From NCBI GenBank assembly GCA_035301625.1, contig DATGTW010000102.1, positions 1 through 6,451 of the forward strand: DNA of 6,451 nt, read 5' to 3'. Of this stretch, positions 6,422-6,451 are shown piece after piece (within the stretch, counting starts at the first letter, position 1; each line of letters begins with the position of its first letter). The notes below the pieces were generated by a model, which searched no databases, was not told the DNA's origin, and was given only the letters and a program-made list of their open reading frames with translations. The position numbers and the translations under genes are program-made. This DNA comes from Paenalcaligenes sp035301625. GTDB taxonomy: Bacteria > Pseudomonadota > Gammaproteobacteria > Burkholderiales > Burkholderiaceae_B.

Positions 6422-6451
6422 GATATATCTTCGCTAAAATAGCTTTTTCAA
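6422..6451 (-). promoter_or_regulatory. Candidate sigma-70 promoter of pncB
   Basis: On the minus strand TTGAAA (6451-6446) is followed by an 18-nt spacer and TATATC (6427-6422). The -35 matches consensus at four of six positions and so does the -10, and the transcript would start around 6415 with a leader of about 30 nt. The -10 lies inside a perfect 10-bp palindrome, AGATATATCT (6421-6430). The window ends at the -35, so upstream elements cannot be seen. Confidence 0.45.

Overview
The window is ordinary chromosomal DNA of a proteobacterium, most likely a betaproteobacterium of the Burkholderiales, possibly an Alcaligenaceae relative of moderate GC content. This placement rests on the style of the TrpB, TrpA and PncB sequences and on the trpB-trpA-accD gene order; it is an inference from memory of these families and no search was run. 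Coding density is high. No mobile element, CRISPR array, tRNA or rRNA was seen.

Layout from left to right. Positions 1-84 hold the first 28 codons of accD (acetyl-CoA carboxylase carboxyltransferase beta subunit) on the minus strand, cut by the window edge. Upstream of it on the same strand lie trpA (130-951) and trpB (965-2164), the two subunits of tryptophan synthase. They are separated by 13 nt, and the trpA Shine-Dalgarno sequence overlaps the trpB stop codon. trpB, trpA and accD look like one transcription unit read leftward. trpB begins with TTG. A 144-nt gap (2165-2308) with an imperfect hairpin separates trpB from relA (2309-4552, minus), a long-form (p)ppGpp synthetase whose hydrolase domain is degenerate.

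A 91-nt divergent intergenic region (4553-4643) separates relA from the only plus-strand gene, a small flavodoxin-like, probably FMN-binding protein (4644-5153). That gene converges, with only 22 nt between stop codons, on pncB (5176-6384, minus), the nicotinate phosphoribosyltransferase of NAD salvage. A plausible sigma-70 promoter for pncB lies at the right edge of the window.

Functionally this is a set of housekeeping genes: the last step of tryptophan synthesis, the first committed step of fatty acid synthesis, the stringent response and NAD salvage. No previously undescribed system was found. The points worth a second look are modest: the TTG start of trpB, the trpB-trpA coupling signal, relA rather than trpF directly upstream of trpB, the hairpin and 7-bp direct repeat between relA and trpB, the uncertain relA start, and the uncharacterised flavoprotein beside relA.
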